From: Ceratotherium simum simum
Taxonomy: Eukaryota; Chordata; Mammalia; Perissodactyla; Rhinocerotidae
Length of the DNA stretch: 64,000 bases
Direction of reading: 5' to 3'
NCBI RefSeq assembly: GCF_000283155.1
Contig: NW_004454217.1
Span: forward strand, 2,621,052-2,685,051
Made by a program: the position numbers and the translations under genes. The notes below the pieces were generated by a model that worked only from the letters and a program-made list of their open reading frames with translations, did no database searches and was not told where the DNA came from. Below, piece by piece: positions 45,428 through 57,906 of this stretch (position 1 is its first letter; each line of letters starts with the position of its first letter).

Positions 45428-47385
45428 AGTTTTTTTTATTGTGGTGATACACACATAACATAAAATTTACCATCTTAACCATTTTCAAGTGTCCAATTCA
45501 GTAGTATTAAATACAGTCATATTGTTATGCAACCATCATCACCATCCATCTCCTGAACTCTTTTCATCTTTAAAGTCTAGAACTCTATACCTTTTAAATA
45601 ATAATTCTTCTTTTTCCTCTCTCCCTAGCCTTTGGCAACCACCATTCTACTTTCTGTCTCTCTAATTATGACTACTTTGAGTACCTCATATAAGTGGAAT
45701 CATACAGTATTTGTTTGGTTGTGAATGACTTATTTCCCCTAGCATAATACTCTCAAGGTTCATCCATGTTGCAGTGTATGTCAGAATTCTCTTCCTTTTT
45801 AAGGCTGAATAATATTCCATTGTATGTATGTGTCACATTTTGCTTATCCATTCATCCTCTGATGGACATTTGGATTGCTTCCATGTTTTAGCTATTGTGA
45901 ATAATGCTGCTATGAACATAGGAGTACAAATATCTCTTCAAGATCATGTTTTCAATTCTTCTGGGTGTATATCTAAAAGTGGAATTGCTGGATCATATGA
46001 TAATTCTATTTATAATTTTTTGAGAAACTGCCATACTGTTTTCCACAGTGATTATGTTATTTTTCATTCCCACCAACAGTGCACAAGGGTTCTCTTTTCT
46101 CCACATGCTTGCCAACCTTGCTGTTTCCTCTCTCTTCTTCTTTTTTTATAGTAAATATCATAGTGGATGTGAGGTGGTATCTCATTGTGGTTTTTATTTG
46201 CATTTCCCTAATGATTATTGATGTTGAGCAACTTTTCATGTGCTCATAGGCCGTTTATAAATCTTCTGTGGAGAAATGTCTATTCAAGTCCTTTGCCCAT
46301 TTTTGAATTAGTTGCTTGGTTTTTTTGTTTTAGGAGTTCTGTATATATTCTGGATATTAATCTCTTGTCAGATGTATGATTTGCAAATGTTTTCTCCCAT
46401 TCTGTGAGTTGTCTTTTTACTCTGTTGATAGTGTCTTTTGATATGCAATTTTTAAAAATTTTTCATGAATTCCAATTTGTATGTTTTTTCTACTGCCTGG
46501 ACCTTTGGTATCATACCCAATACATCATTGCCAAAGTCAATGTTGTGAAGCTTTTGCCCTATGTTTTCCTCTAAGAGTTTTGTAGTTTTAAGTCTTACAT
46601 TTAGGTCTTTGATCCATTTGAGTTAACTTTTGCATGTGATATTAGGTAAAGGTACAATTTCATTTTTTGGTATATGGATGTCCAGTCTTCTCAGCACCAT
46701 TTGTTGAAAAGGCTATCCTTTCCTCACTGAATGGTCTTGCCACACTTGTCAAAAATCATATGACCTTATATGTGAAGGTTTATTTCTGGGCTCTCTATTC
46801 TTTTCCATTTGTCTATTTGTCTTTCTTTATGTTACTATCACACTGTTTTGATTACCATAGCTTTGTAGTAACTATTGAAATAAGTAAGTGTTAGGCCTCC
46901 AAATTTTGTTCTTTTTCAAGATTGTTTTGGCTATTTGGGTTCCCTTGATATTTCATATGAATTTTAGGATGGATTTTTATATTTCTGCAAAAAAGTGTCA
47001 CTGGGATTTTGGAATATAGATATGATTTATGCTTCGATAACATTGTATTGATTCTTCAGCATTGAATCTGTAGATTCCTTTGAGTAGTATTGATATCTTA
47101 ACAATATTAAGCATTCCAATTCATAAACAAGGGATGTGTTTCCATTTTTTTATGTCGTCTTTAATTTCTTTCAGCAACGTTTTGTAGTTTTCATTGTAAA
47201 AGTCTTTCACCTCCTTGGTATAGTCAATTCCTAAATATTTTATTCTTTTTGTTGTTATTGTAAACGGAGTTTTTTTCTTAATTTCCTTTTTGTATTTTTC
47301 ATTTTTAGCGTAATAGAAATGCAACTGATTTTTGTGTGTTGACTTTGTATTCTGCTACTTTGCTGAATTTGTTTATTAGTTCTAA
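45428..47385 (-). mobile_element. L1 3' half (about 2 kb), minus strand
   Basis: Continuous antisense L1: TTTTTTTATTGTGGTGATAC, CTTTGGCAACCACCATTCT, GGCTGAATAATATTCCATTG, GAGGTGGTATCTCATTGTGG, TTTTGCCCTATGTTTTCCTC and the ORF2 part to TTTATTAGTTCTAAGGGG. The minus-strand frame 47121-47324 still reads as ORF2 (for example TKRIKYLGIDYTKEVKDFYN), with stops elsewhere. It is 5'-truncated at about 47385. A foreign block of about 45 bp interrupts it near 47016. Confidence 0.92.
47016..47065. repeat. Short non-L1 block inside L1, duplicated at 47.9 kb
   Basis: ATGATTTATGCTTCGATAAC and TTGATTCTTCAGCATTGAA do not belong to L1 at this point, where GGGATTTTGG should pass directly into GCATTGAATC. The same words, with a few differences, occur at 47903-47953 outside the L1. 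Confidence 0.65.
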
Positions 47386-50039
47386 GGGGTTGACTTTTAA
47401 ATATTGCAACTAGTGTTAATTTATTTCCCTTGCAAGAATGTAAGTGCTACCATAATAAAAAACACATAGTACTTGGTTGGTGTGACAAAAAAGACAGTCA
47501 TGAAATAAATACGTGGGACACCAAAATAATCTGGCACTAGCTGTGTGGTGAAGACAAAATATTCAGAGTGGATCTTACAAAGATGAGATTTGAGCTAGAC
47601 CTGGAAGGAAAGCTAGATCAAATTGTTGGAATGGTAAGTTAAATTTAATATGAAAACATGTATCATGACTTCCTACTGAATATTGACCTCATATGACCAA
47701 TATTTCTATTTCCCTGAGATAAAGATAAAAGGAAATTGTGTCACATATCATAAAGTGAAATTTAACTCAGTTAATTTATTTAGAATGAGGAGTTGTACTC
47801 TAGAATTTGGGAAAGGAATATATGGACTTGTCTCTTCTGAGGATTTTTTAAAATAATATATACTTGTGCTGAAGATGTTTTAGATAGAGATTTAGGTTTA
47901 TTATAGAAATGATTTATGCTTGGATAACATTGTTGATGATTCTTCAACAGTGAAGATTTTATTACCAAATGTGGCATTGACTAATCCAATATTTAAGCAT
48001 CTTATATGTGCTTCACACTCTAGCTTACACATCCACAGGTTGGATATTGTAAGTTTTATATAATGGCAGAAAGCTTTCATTATAGAATCATAGATTAAAA
48101 TTGCTTCATCACACACAACATTTGAAGTTCAAGTTGGTACATTATGCAATGTTCCTTATCCTGATATTTTTCAGTGTTTGCCCCAAAATGACCATTATGC
48201 AATCCTAATTCAGGTGCTTAAAGAAATAAAATTTATTTCAATGAGATAATGAGCTATCATAGATTTTAGGATCGTTCCATTCTACATTTTATGAAAATTG
48301 TGAAGATGAAGTTTAAAATTCCATTAGTAGTTTCCTGGAACATACGATTTCTAAATTGAAAAATAAAATCCTTGCAAATATTTACCGTAGTAATATTTCC
48401 TGTATACAAAATGAGTTATTTAATGATACCATATAGATGAAGAGATTTAATTATCTTTTGGAATAATTTGTGTCCCTACCTAAGTTTTGATATTTTGGCC
48501 TCCAATTTATTTCCAGTTTAGTAAAGATGGAAAGAACAATTACAGACAAAATTGTCCATAGAGACTAAATTATCTGTTAATTCTATTATATCATGTTCTT
48601 TCCTATCCATATGTCTTGACAAACTAAGCCCGAGTTGCATTTTATAGTACCTACAGATGTATTTAAATTGGTAGTCTCAACACTGGCAGCAACTATTTTA
48701 AAATCCATTATAAAAGAAAGTCCTGACCAGGGAAACTGTCAGGAAAATAGATAATTTAACTTAGCTGGGAAAAAAAGCTCAGAACTCACAAAAGTTTGTG
48801 CTTTTGTCTGTGTCTCGGGTAGAACTTGACTTAATTTAAGAGCATACACAGAATGGGGTAACATAGAGCTGAAGTATATTTTATTTGTCTAGGACAAACT
48901 GTACAGGAATTACTTCACCTTTGTATTTTACTACTTTTACACATCACAGTCTAATAAGTTTTTTGTTTGTTTTTTATTTCTGTAAGGCACAATGAAACCT
49001 AATTTAAAAAATGAGCAGGAATGATCTATTTCATTCTCTATGCCCTCTGTAGACAGCTCAAAGGCTCAGTGGCTGTCTGTAGACAAGGGATATCTGGACT
49101 TTGTTACCATATTAATAACAATTTTGCATGCAGTCAACAGGATGGGCTGCATGTCAGTTGCCTTGACAGATCACTCACCATGATTACTTAATCCTTGAGT
49201 TACTGAATATGATAGATTCTACTTATTCTTAATTATTTTTAGGCATGAAACAAATTTACTTGGGAATTATACTCATTTTTTTAGGCCACAGAGTAGTATG
49301 TAGGCACTGTACTTGTAACTAGAAATTTAGTCTCGCGTTAAAAGCAAAAGGCTTTATTAGTTTCTTCAACTTCAACTAATATAGTACTTCTACTATATTT
49401 TCAAAAGTATAATTATGAATGATAATGCCACCAGCAATATAATAAGAATAAAAATGGTTGAATTCATTCAAATAATTTATATTTAAGGAAACAGATATTT
49501 ATTATTTGCCAATTAATAAAAACTAACCAGTTATTTTAAAAATAAATTCAGCACGATGGGCTGAATTCTTTTGTGCTCATCTCAAGGATTCAGCATAAGT
49601 CTTCTTCAGCAGTTTGACATTTATTTTCAAAGGGGAGGAAATAGAATTATAAATATTTTACATAAATCTACTTTTACTTTCAGAACACTAAATTTGCAGA
49701 ATCTGTGAAAATATAATATACTCTGAATAACACCAGACCTTCCTGAAATAGCACATGCTGGGTGATTAAACTCTCTTTTCTAAAAATGAATTTATTTCTG
49801 CTAAATTTTAGAAAAATTAAGAAATGTAGAAAAATGGAGAAATACTATAAAGTAATTTGAAATCTACTTCCCTTGGGAATTTTGAACTAAGTCATATTAT
49901 ATTGCTGAGGCTCTTTGTGAGTCCAATGGTTTTAATTCAGAGGTTAGCAATTTTTTTATGTGAAAGAGAAATACTGATTTTCTTAGGATTTGTAGGTCAT
50001 AGAGCCTCTGATGTTTGAAGTTTCACTTAGGGACAGGGC
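47386..50039. other. Mostly unclassified; one duplicated block
   Basis: 47903-47953 matches the block inside the L1 at 47016-47065. Around 47500-47640 phrases such as AGATTTGAGCTAGACCTGGA fit an ancient mammalian repeat also seen near 63.5 kb. The rest is not recognised, and open frames 47780-47977 and 47901-48116 lack motifs. Confidence 0.4.
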
Positions 50040-50052
50040 CTTGGAGCTACTT

Positions 50053-50453
50053 GTTAGTGCCCTTCGGTCCATTGTGACTCCTAGCGACCCTGTGTACAGC
50101 AGAATGGAACACTGCCCAGTCTTTTTGTGCCATCCTCTCACCTTCCTGCACCATATCAGACAATGCTCCACTGTTATTCAGAGGGTTTTCATGGCCAATT
50201 TTTTCAGAAGTGGGTGGCCTGGTCCTTCTTCCTAGTGTGTCTTAGTCTGGAAGCTCTGCTGAAGCCTGTCCACCATGAGTGACCTTGCTGGCCTTTGAAA
50301 TACAGGTGGCATAGCTTTCAGCATCACAGCTACAGGCAGCCACCACATTACGACCACCAACAGACGGGTGATGTGGCTCCCTGACTGAGAAATGAACCTG
50401 GGATATGGTGGTGAGAACACCAAATCTTAATCACTATACCACCAAGGTTGGCT
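50053..50453 (-). mobile_element. tRNA-headed SINE with RTE-like tail, minus strand (full length)
   Basis: Reverse-complement landmarks: TTAGTGCCCTTCGGTCCATT, CTCCTAGCGACCCTGTGTAC, GGTTTTCATGGCCAATTTTT, CTTAGTCTGGAAGCTCTGC and the tRNA-like head AAATCTTAATCACTATACCA ending CAAGGTTGGCT. The flanks CTTGGAGCTACTT (50040-50052 and 50454-50466) are a perfect 13-base duplication. It differs from the ERE elements and is probably one of the longer perissodactyl SINE families (ERE3/4-like). The open frames on both strands inside it are incidental. Confidence 0.85.
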
Positions 50454-50466
50454 CTTGGAGCTACTT

Positions 50467-52522
50467 TTTCTATAATTTTTGCTGATATCACCCTATTTGA
50501 CTAGGCCTAATTTGAATCACACAGTTTGGGAAGAAGACCCCTTAGCTGGCTAACAAAAATGTCAACAGTAAGCACTTCTGATGCATACCAACGTGAGATG
50601 GTTGTTTCAGGGGGAATACACCCCAAACACTTGTGTAATTATTTGGGTTGCAAGCTGAAGCGGCTGCTCTTTTAAAACATCATTTTAACTGAAAGAATGA
50701 CGTACACTCAAATTATGGTATTCAGTCTTGGGTATTTGATGGATATTTCAGAAATGAGTGAAGGGAGCACTGTGTTTGTGGCCAAATGTAAAGGTTGAGA
50801 TTTTAAGTGAAACTTAAATTCATGGGAAACTCATATCTGCCACCATAAGCTTGATAGGTCCCCAATGAATAAATACTTTCCTGATGAGATCTATGCTTAT
50901 ATTAACAAGTACAGTTGTTTGATATTTTATGAAATGTGTTAACATTTGGATAACTCAGTGAAGAAATATTTTCTAAATGACCAATGTGTGGTGTTGCAAA
51001 ATCATGCATGGGTAAAAACTCCATACAATGTGCAACATAGACCAATGAATCTTAATATAACAGACAAGGAAAATTTACTTGTATGGTTCTGAATTCCACA
51101 TTGCAACTGTCTTTTAAGGAACTACCACTTGTCAAGTTTTGGTGTAGTAGCAAAGAAGAACATTCATAGTTATCTGAAATGGTTATGAAAATACTCCTCC
51201 CTTTTCCAATTATATGTCTGTGTGAGACAGGATTTTCCTCATATACATCAACCAAAATAACACATCACAATTGATTGAATGCAGAAGCAGATGTGAGAAT
51301 CCTGCTTTCCTCTATTGAACCAGATAATAAACAGATTTGCAGAAATGTTAAAAATGACACACTTCTTACTAGATTTTGATTTGGGAAAATACAGTTATTT
51401 TCATAAAAATATCATTTATATTAATATGTAATAAATTTTTTTATTCTTAAATGAATTAACTATTGCTTTTATAATTTCTTAGTTTTAATTCCTAAATTGG
51501 CAAGTATCAATACATAAAACTCATACAAACACAAATTCTTTAGAGTCCTTAATATTTTTGAAGAGCAGATATTCTAAGATGGAAGGTTTAGGAACTGTTG
51601 CTTTAACAGATCCTTTACTTCCCTGGTTTTGCTCACTTTGGCATCAACATCTTAAATCCAAAAGGCAGATATCTAAGATAATAATAAACAAACTTGTGAA
51701 AAACTAAAATTTTTACACATATGTTTCATTCTATGCAAATATATGTGTAATTAATTTTAAGGGGAATACAATGTTTTCTGAAATTGTACTTTGGTTTCCT
51801 TTCATTAAGAAATTGATAAACTCTTAATCAATATAGATATGGGAATAGCCCAGGTCCACTCTGACCCTCTTCTATGAGTGGAATATTGTCCTGACTCATA
51901 GTATCTTTATCTTTCAGGGTAAGTATGACTGTTTCTTTGCTTTTTGGTTAGTGTTTGATCAAGGTGTCATCTTAAAATGTCACATTTACTGAATGATGTG
52001 GAGGTCGACGAGCCTGTTCACATGTTTTGTCAGTGGCTGGCTGTGACGTGGTCTTGCTCTCTTCAGGTAAGAGCTTTGCTTTGATCAGGTTCGAAGTGCT
52101 CTCAGGCACTTTTTCTCTCAACATTCTTCCACCAACCTCAGCAAATAAAGGGAGTTATGTATGGGAGGCCATGTGGTGCATCGGCGTGTTTATTTCCTTT
52201 CGTTGGGGAGGTTTCTGTACATAATACAGTGAAATGAAGACAAATTTCTCATTGCAAGGAAGATGCGTGGATGAAACATGGATGCCATTGTGCTTCCTGT
52301 GCACTCATTAGTCACATTTAATCAAAAACAACTACGGGTGTCACTGTTGAATCACTTCATGGTGATCACCATGTGGTTTCTACGTGTAAAACTATGGATT
52401 CAGCGTAACAGTTTTAAAAGCATGTTGACATTGAAAAAGAAAAACTATGGTAAGCTGCAATTAAAATTTTATAGAAAAATCATTGCCAATGCTAAAAATA
52501 AAACCATCTCCCCAATTCTTGA
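50467..52522. other. No gene; unclassified
   Basis: About 2 kb of AT-rich sequence without a confident repeat. Open frames 51052-51255 and 52027-52224 have no motif. Confidence 0.35.
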
Positions 52523-52585
52523 AGGAAAGAAAGAGAGAAAGAAGGGAAAGAAAGAAGGAAGGGAAAGAAAGGAAATGAAAATAAA
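52523..52585. repeat. (GAAA)n/(GGAA)n purine-rich microsatellite
   Basis: About 60 bases of AAGAAAGAGAGAAAGAAGGG-type words. The lysine-rich stretch in the plus frame 52278-52610 is a translation of this repeat. Confidence 0.9.
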
Positions 52586-55500
52586 ATTTTTGCTTTCACT
52601 TTTCACATGAGGCCTGTCTTGGTCAACCTGTGGTTGGTGGCAAACCTTTTTGGTGGCAAAACAGATTGGTCCTTTTATTACTAGCTCTTTATTTTGTCTC
52701 AAATGGCATAATCTATACCTAATAGAAATGTGTCCATTTAAAGACAACCTATCATGCATTCTCCAAGAGGCTTTTGCCTTTTGTCACATACATTGTTTCC
52801 TTTGTCTCTAAGATCAAAACAATGTAGGAAACTGATCTTAGTAATACTTAAGAATTATAAACTTGCTAGTCAAAAATGATACCAGCAAGCAGATTTTAGT
52901 GAAACAATGCTGACATCCAGTGACTGCTTAAGCTAATGCAAAATTTTGTAAACAAACTTAAGATATGAGAGAGAGTGTTGTTTTATTTAAAGGTCTAGTC
53001 AAAGTGAAATACTGTTATCTGCCTGACTGATCAATGTGTCTAGGTCAGAATCTAGAAAACACCTAGCATAGTCAATGTTTCTGAAGTCTGGGGATTATCA
53101 ATGCCTGTGATTCAATAAATGCCTATAAAATAATTGATGTTCAAGTTAATGTGCCTACTGCATATGATGTATTTAAACTTTCCTAATGTGGAAGTGGTGT
53201 TATAAAGATACATTAGGAATTCATTTTATGAAAATGCACGCTATCCCCCTCTGAAAGAGATACTAAGATTTTTATCATTACTGTTATAATATATATGTAT
53301 ATATCAATTAATATATTTTATCAGTAAAATCATATACAACTTTTTAAAATAGTTGCTTTATGTATTGAATATAGATTTATTCCTGCCAAATTAAATGTAA
53401 AAGCTATACTAGCAAATATACTAACAAATATATTAAATCAATAATAAATTTTAAAAATATTCAGTTCTGGTGTATCCACTTCTCATAACTCACTTAGAGC
53501 TAACATAATTCTTTTAAATACTTTTCTAATAGCAAACCAATGGTACCTACACTTAGATGCAAATTTGTGTTGGTTTTTATCCTTCATTTCTTTTTATGGG
53601 TACCAAAACACAACTTCTCTGGGTCTTCTCATTGGTTGGTTAAATATATAAAATGCTTTTTAATTGCAACTCTTGCATTCCTAGTCAATTAATGCTTTTT
53701 GTACACCTATTATATGCCAGGAGATGCATAGAGTACCCATAAAGAACCTTGGCATTAATATTAGAAGTCTATACTTCCTTACCTTTTACCATGCAATTAA
53801 ACAAAATTATTCCTTATATTTTTCTACTGCTCTTCTTCCAGGTTGATGGTTAGAAATCATTAAAGTAATCCTGATAACTGTTCTTAGGATGTCAACTCTT
53901 ATTAGACAGAGATGGGCTTCTTTCAATATTTTATCCACAACAATATCATTATTTCTGATTTTAAAGATTTATGCTTTTACATTCAACATTACTACAGATA
54001 AATACTTTTATCATTCAACTATCAATACTGACATTCACATTTTTGGGGTGTGTATATATATTATAATGCATATATTTATGTGCATATATATATAAATGTA
54101 TAGAAAAATCCATGTATTCCTTTTTTCTTAAGAGCTTTTAAAAAACAGGAATGAGTATTTAATTTTATCTAATTCTTGATGCATCCAGGAAGGTGATAAT
54201 ATGGAATTTATTCCTTGGCATTGTTATGATTAATCTTATTATTAATAGATTTTCTACTATTGAATCCTACTTGCATACATAAGTTAGTTTACTTAGCTAG
54301 TTTTTCACTTAGAAAGCCCAAAAGAATGCATACAAGTGAGTAGCTAAAGAAATGGCCTAGAAAGTGTGGCAATTTCTTAGAAAGCAGAACAAGATGGATT
54401 TGTAATAGGTGGTAGCCTGGCCCAGACTTTAGGTAGACTATCTGGTATGCTCTGTGCCATGACAGATTTTGTTTCTTGCTTAGGACATGTTTAAAATCAA
54501 GGAATAGTAAGAAAATCCCTCTACCTTAGTAAAATACTATTTATCTTAACCAATGAACTGTGGGGAAAATGACTAGAAAGGGTTATCAAAACAAGACCTG
54601 GAAAAATCCTCATTACTCTCGTAATGGAATATGCTATTGTTTTTATTTTCAATCCTACTTTTATAGTCTTGAAAATGTAAAATTTCAAGGCCTTTACAAT
54701 ATTTACCTTAAATTTTGGAGTGTTCTACAAATATTTGCCTTGTTCATCAGATTTCTCCTGATATCAATATCCCTTCCTTGGATTCTATAAACTTACATGC
54801 CATTCCTTAAAAATAGTGTCTAATCTAAACAAAGTCCATGAGTCCCATATCTTCTCAAGCCTACATTTAGTGTCATCATTTCTTTCTCATTGTTTTGTTT
54901 TTCCTCATACTATATGAGGAAAAGAAAAGAAAACAGCTGACTTTGCAGTGAGCGATACAATTTCAGTTAATAGTGAAACATTAGTGAACAGTTGTCCGTA
55001 ATTTACTCCTCAAAAAATACAAGATTATTTCAAATTTTAATGTTGTAAGATATCTTACTAACTATATGTGCAACTTTCAGTAGTATTTCCTTTATTGACT
55101 ACCTTTTAGGATTAAAAAAACTGATGTATAAACTCTTGATGGTCCTTTAACTATTTAAGTTTCCATTGTAAAGGAAGTGTTAAGAGTTTGTAAATGAAAA
55201 GGAGGCATTTGTAGCTGTTCTTTTAGTTGTTTTGTCTTTATAAAGAAATGTATATAAAACTAGATCATTCACAATTGCAGTTTTGAAAAAGTTTTCAAGT
55301 AGATACACTATTTGCACAGCACACTCTAAAGGACAGAGGGACCTGTTATAGGTGAAGTGGAAATAACTCCTTAGACAATAAAACAAGTCTTTCTTCTTTA
55401 TTACTTATAATAAGAAAGTACATAAAGACTCATTCTATGTCATCATTATTCACTTCTTCAGTAGAGTTGAAAAGAGTTCATGAAAATTAACGTTCACAAA

Positions 55501-55689
55501 AGTTAATTCTTGGTAATTAGAATAAGGAAGAATAGAAGACTAAGACATCAGCATAATTACCTTATCCTCAATCTATTGTTACTCCCAAGGCTTGGCTGTG
55601 ATGTTGACTGGTTCTCAGCAACCCACATTGTACATGGAGATAATAGACCTAAGGGTCAGGACACTTCACTTTCATCATGATGGATTTGT
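52586..55689. other. No gene; unclassified AT-rich sequence
   Basis: Only short low-complexity TA runs (about 53285-53310 and 54045-54095) and a possible ancient-repeat phrase CCTATTATATGCCAGGAGAT near 53706 stand out. Open frames 52469-52759, 53889-54095 and 54560-54790 have no recognisable domain. Confidence 0.35.
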
Positions 55690-55760
55690 TCAAGCACCTA
55701 CCAGAATGCCTAAAACTAGCAAGTATTCAATAAATATTAATGAATGAATAGATCATGCTC
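55690..55760 (+). mobile_element. L2 3' end, short
   Basis: CACCTACCAGAATGCCTAAA and AGTATTCAATAAATATTAAT followed by GAATGAATAG match the L2 terminus. Confidence 0.55.
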
Positions 55761-57229
55761 TATAGAACAATATCAAAAAGAAGAGCCTGCAGTATTACCG
55801 ATTTGAGAGTTTTATGTGTTCTGGGTTTTTTCTTAGTTGCCTTTATGTGGGTTGATGCCCTCATTTCCCAACCAGAATGATGGCTTCCTAAAACTAGGGT
55901 CAACATTTTCCACCAATCTCTTCTTCACAGCAAAAAAGCACATCGTATCTGTTCAACAGTGATTAGTTGGATAACCAAAGAATTTTTCTGACAAGAAAGA
56001 AGTAATTTTGTATATTCCTAACAATATTATGAATAATATCAGATAAATGATATTATGAATAAAAATTCATAATAGAGTATTTATTTGCAATTTATTATAT
56101 AGTTCGTATACATGGGCACTGTAGAAAATACCCATTTTTCATAATGTTAGATGGATTGTTTTTATTTTTAAAATACTGTAAATTCCAATTAACTTTTCAT
56201 TACACATTTAATTGTATCACAGATCATTTTACTTACTTAGGAGCAGTAATGGATTAACTAGTGTTCATGGTACTTCCCATAGAATTACCAAAGAGTTCTT
56301 CTCCTTTCCTTTCCTGATAGAATTTGTCTCTAGTTATATACACACTGAATGTTTTCTTAAACTAAATCAATTTCCTTTTTCAAATATTACAAAAAACATC
56401 TCTTGTCTTGACAATGGAAAATATTCAAGATGCTGAGGGTCATTAATGAAATAATTTTGAAGACTAATCTTACTCTGTGTTAATGTGAAGCTTGCCAATA
56501 TTTTCAAGAGTGCATTAGTATATAATTTAAGGTAACTTTTAGACCCAAAAGAAACCACTGAATTTAACATGGCATTTTACTAAGAGTAGTCCTTTTCTGC
56601 ATGGCAAACAGATGAAGCTGTGACTCTCTTGAGTTTAATTTGCATATTATCTAATATTTTCATGCTGAGAAAGCACAGGCGTCATCCTGATTTAGAGGCA
56701 TTTAGCAATTTCTATGCACAAAACCCGTGAAACAGGCAAATACTCATTTTTTTCCTTAAAATGCAACTTTAGAGTTAGATTTGACTTGCATCCATGCTAT
56801 TCGTAAATAATAAAAGAGTTATTTGTTTAAACACTGCGAAACCACTAAAAAATAAAATTTATTCCTTAAATCCTTATTTAAAATAATATAATTTAATTTT
56901 TTAATCTATATATAAACATATTTTTATTTTAAGGTGAAAGTAGAAAAGAATCAAGATAAAAGTCCTGTAGGTATTTAAAAACTATATATGTTTAATGAAC
57001 AATTGCTACTTGGGTAAAACAAAGTTTTGGTTCTGTCCATTTATATAACTGAGCCATATTTCCAAGGATTCAGAAAATACAGCTGGTGTCAAAAACAATC
57101 TCAGAGAGTCAGACAACTTGAAATGTAGAACTTAGAAGCTGATGTAGTATAATGGAAAGAAGCTGTAGAAATTGGAGTATTAGAAGATCCAACATGATTG
57201 ATGACAATAAAAATCACATAATAATAGCT
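55761..57229. other. No gene; one repeat-poor segment
   Basis: No confident repeat. A repeat-poor segment at about 56575-56760 contains an octamer-type word ATTTGCATATTATCTAAT. Open frame 56212-56436 has no domain. Confidence 0.35.
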
Positions 57230-57420
57230 ATTATTTGTTATGTATTTTTTTATGTTTAAATTATCTTTCCAAGAGCTTCTCATTAAACACTCATTTAATG
57301 CCAAACAACCTTATGAAGTTTGTTTTCCTGAGTTTACAGATGAAAATTCTGAAGCAGAAGGACTTTAAGCTACTTGTCCAGGATCATGTAAATAATAATT
57401 TCAGGACCCTGGATTCAATC
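57230..57420 (-). mobile_element. MIR SINE, minus strand
   Basis: Antisense MIR series: TCATTTAATGCCAAACAACC, TTATGAAGTTTGTTTTCCTG, ACAGATGAAAATTCTGAAGC, TTAAGCTACTTGTCCAGGAT and CCTGGATTCAATCCCTTATA. The open frame 57235-57525 overlaps it and is incidental. Confidence 0.65.
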
Positions 57421-57539
57421 CCTTATAGTCTAGCTTACCTAGTTTGTGTCAACAGTTCTGCTACTAATAGTGGGAATCTTGCTGTTCAAGAGCAAGACTC
57501 TTGCTTACCTTTGAAATTGTTATAACAATGATATAGATC

Positions 57540-57620
57540 TGATAGGTTTGTTGTCAGAATTAATAATGCTAGTTGTTATTTTAAAAATTTTATTAAATAT
57601 TCTACAAATGTTAACTCTTA
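57540..57620 (+). mobile_element. Possible MIR 3' tail, plus strand
   Basis: GATAGGTTTGTTGTCAGAAT and TCTACAAATGTTAACTCTTA resemble the 3' part of MIR (the 'gttgtgaggatt ... aaatgttaactattat' words). The fragment is short. Confidence 0.4.
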
Positions 57621-57697
57621 TCTTAATATATATTAACATGTGTCACCCACGGATATGTCAGTGTGCCTATATGAGTGTTTGTCCTGTCACTTTGATG

Positions 57698-57906
57698 GGA
57701 GGTTGGCAAACTTTTTCTGTAAGAGGCTCTATAATATATTGAGGTTTTGTGGACCATCAAGTCTCTTTCTCAATTACTCAGCTTTAGTGTTAAGCAGTCA
57801 TAAACATTATGTAAATAAATGAGTGACTGTGTTCCAATAAAACTTTATTTACAAAAACAGACAACAAGATTAATTAGGCTGACAGGCCATAGTTTGTCAA
57901 CCCCTG
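57698..57906 (-). mobile_element. Non-autonomous hAT-type element, opposite orientation
   Basis: Starts GGAGGTTGGCAAACTTTTTC, has CTGTGTTCCAATAAAACTTT and TTTACAAAAACAGACAAC, and ends GCCATAGTTTGTCAACCCCTG as the inverted end. It is the same family as 17442-17646, in reverse orientation, and keeps the TTTATTTACAAAAAC segment that the other copy has lost. Confidence 0.8.

Noticed and set aside
52278..52610. 110-codon frame with a lysine- and glutamate-rich segment
   Set aside because: The charged segment is a translation of the (GAAA)n repeat at 52523-52585.
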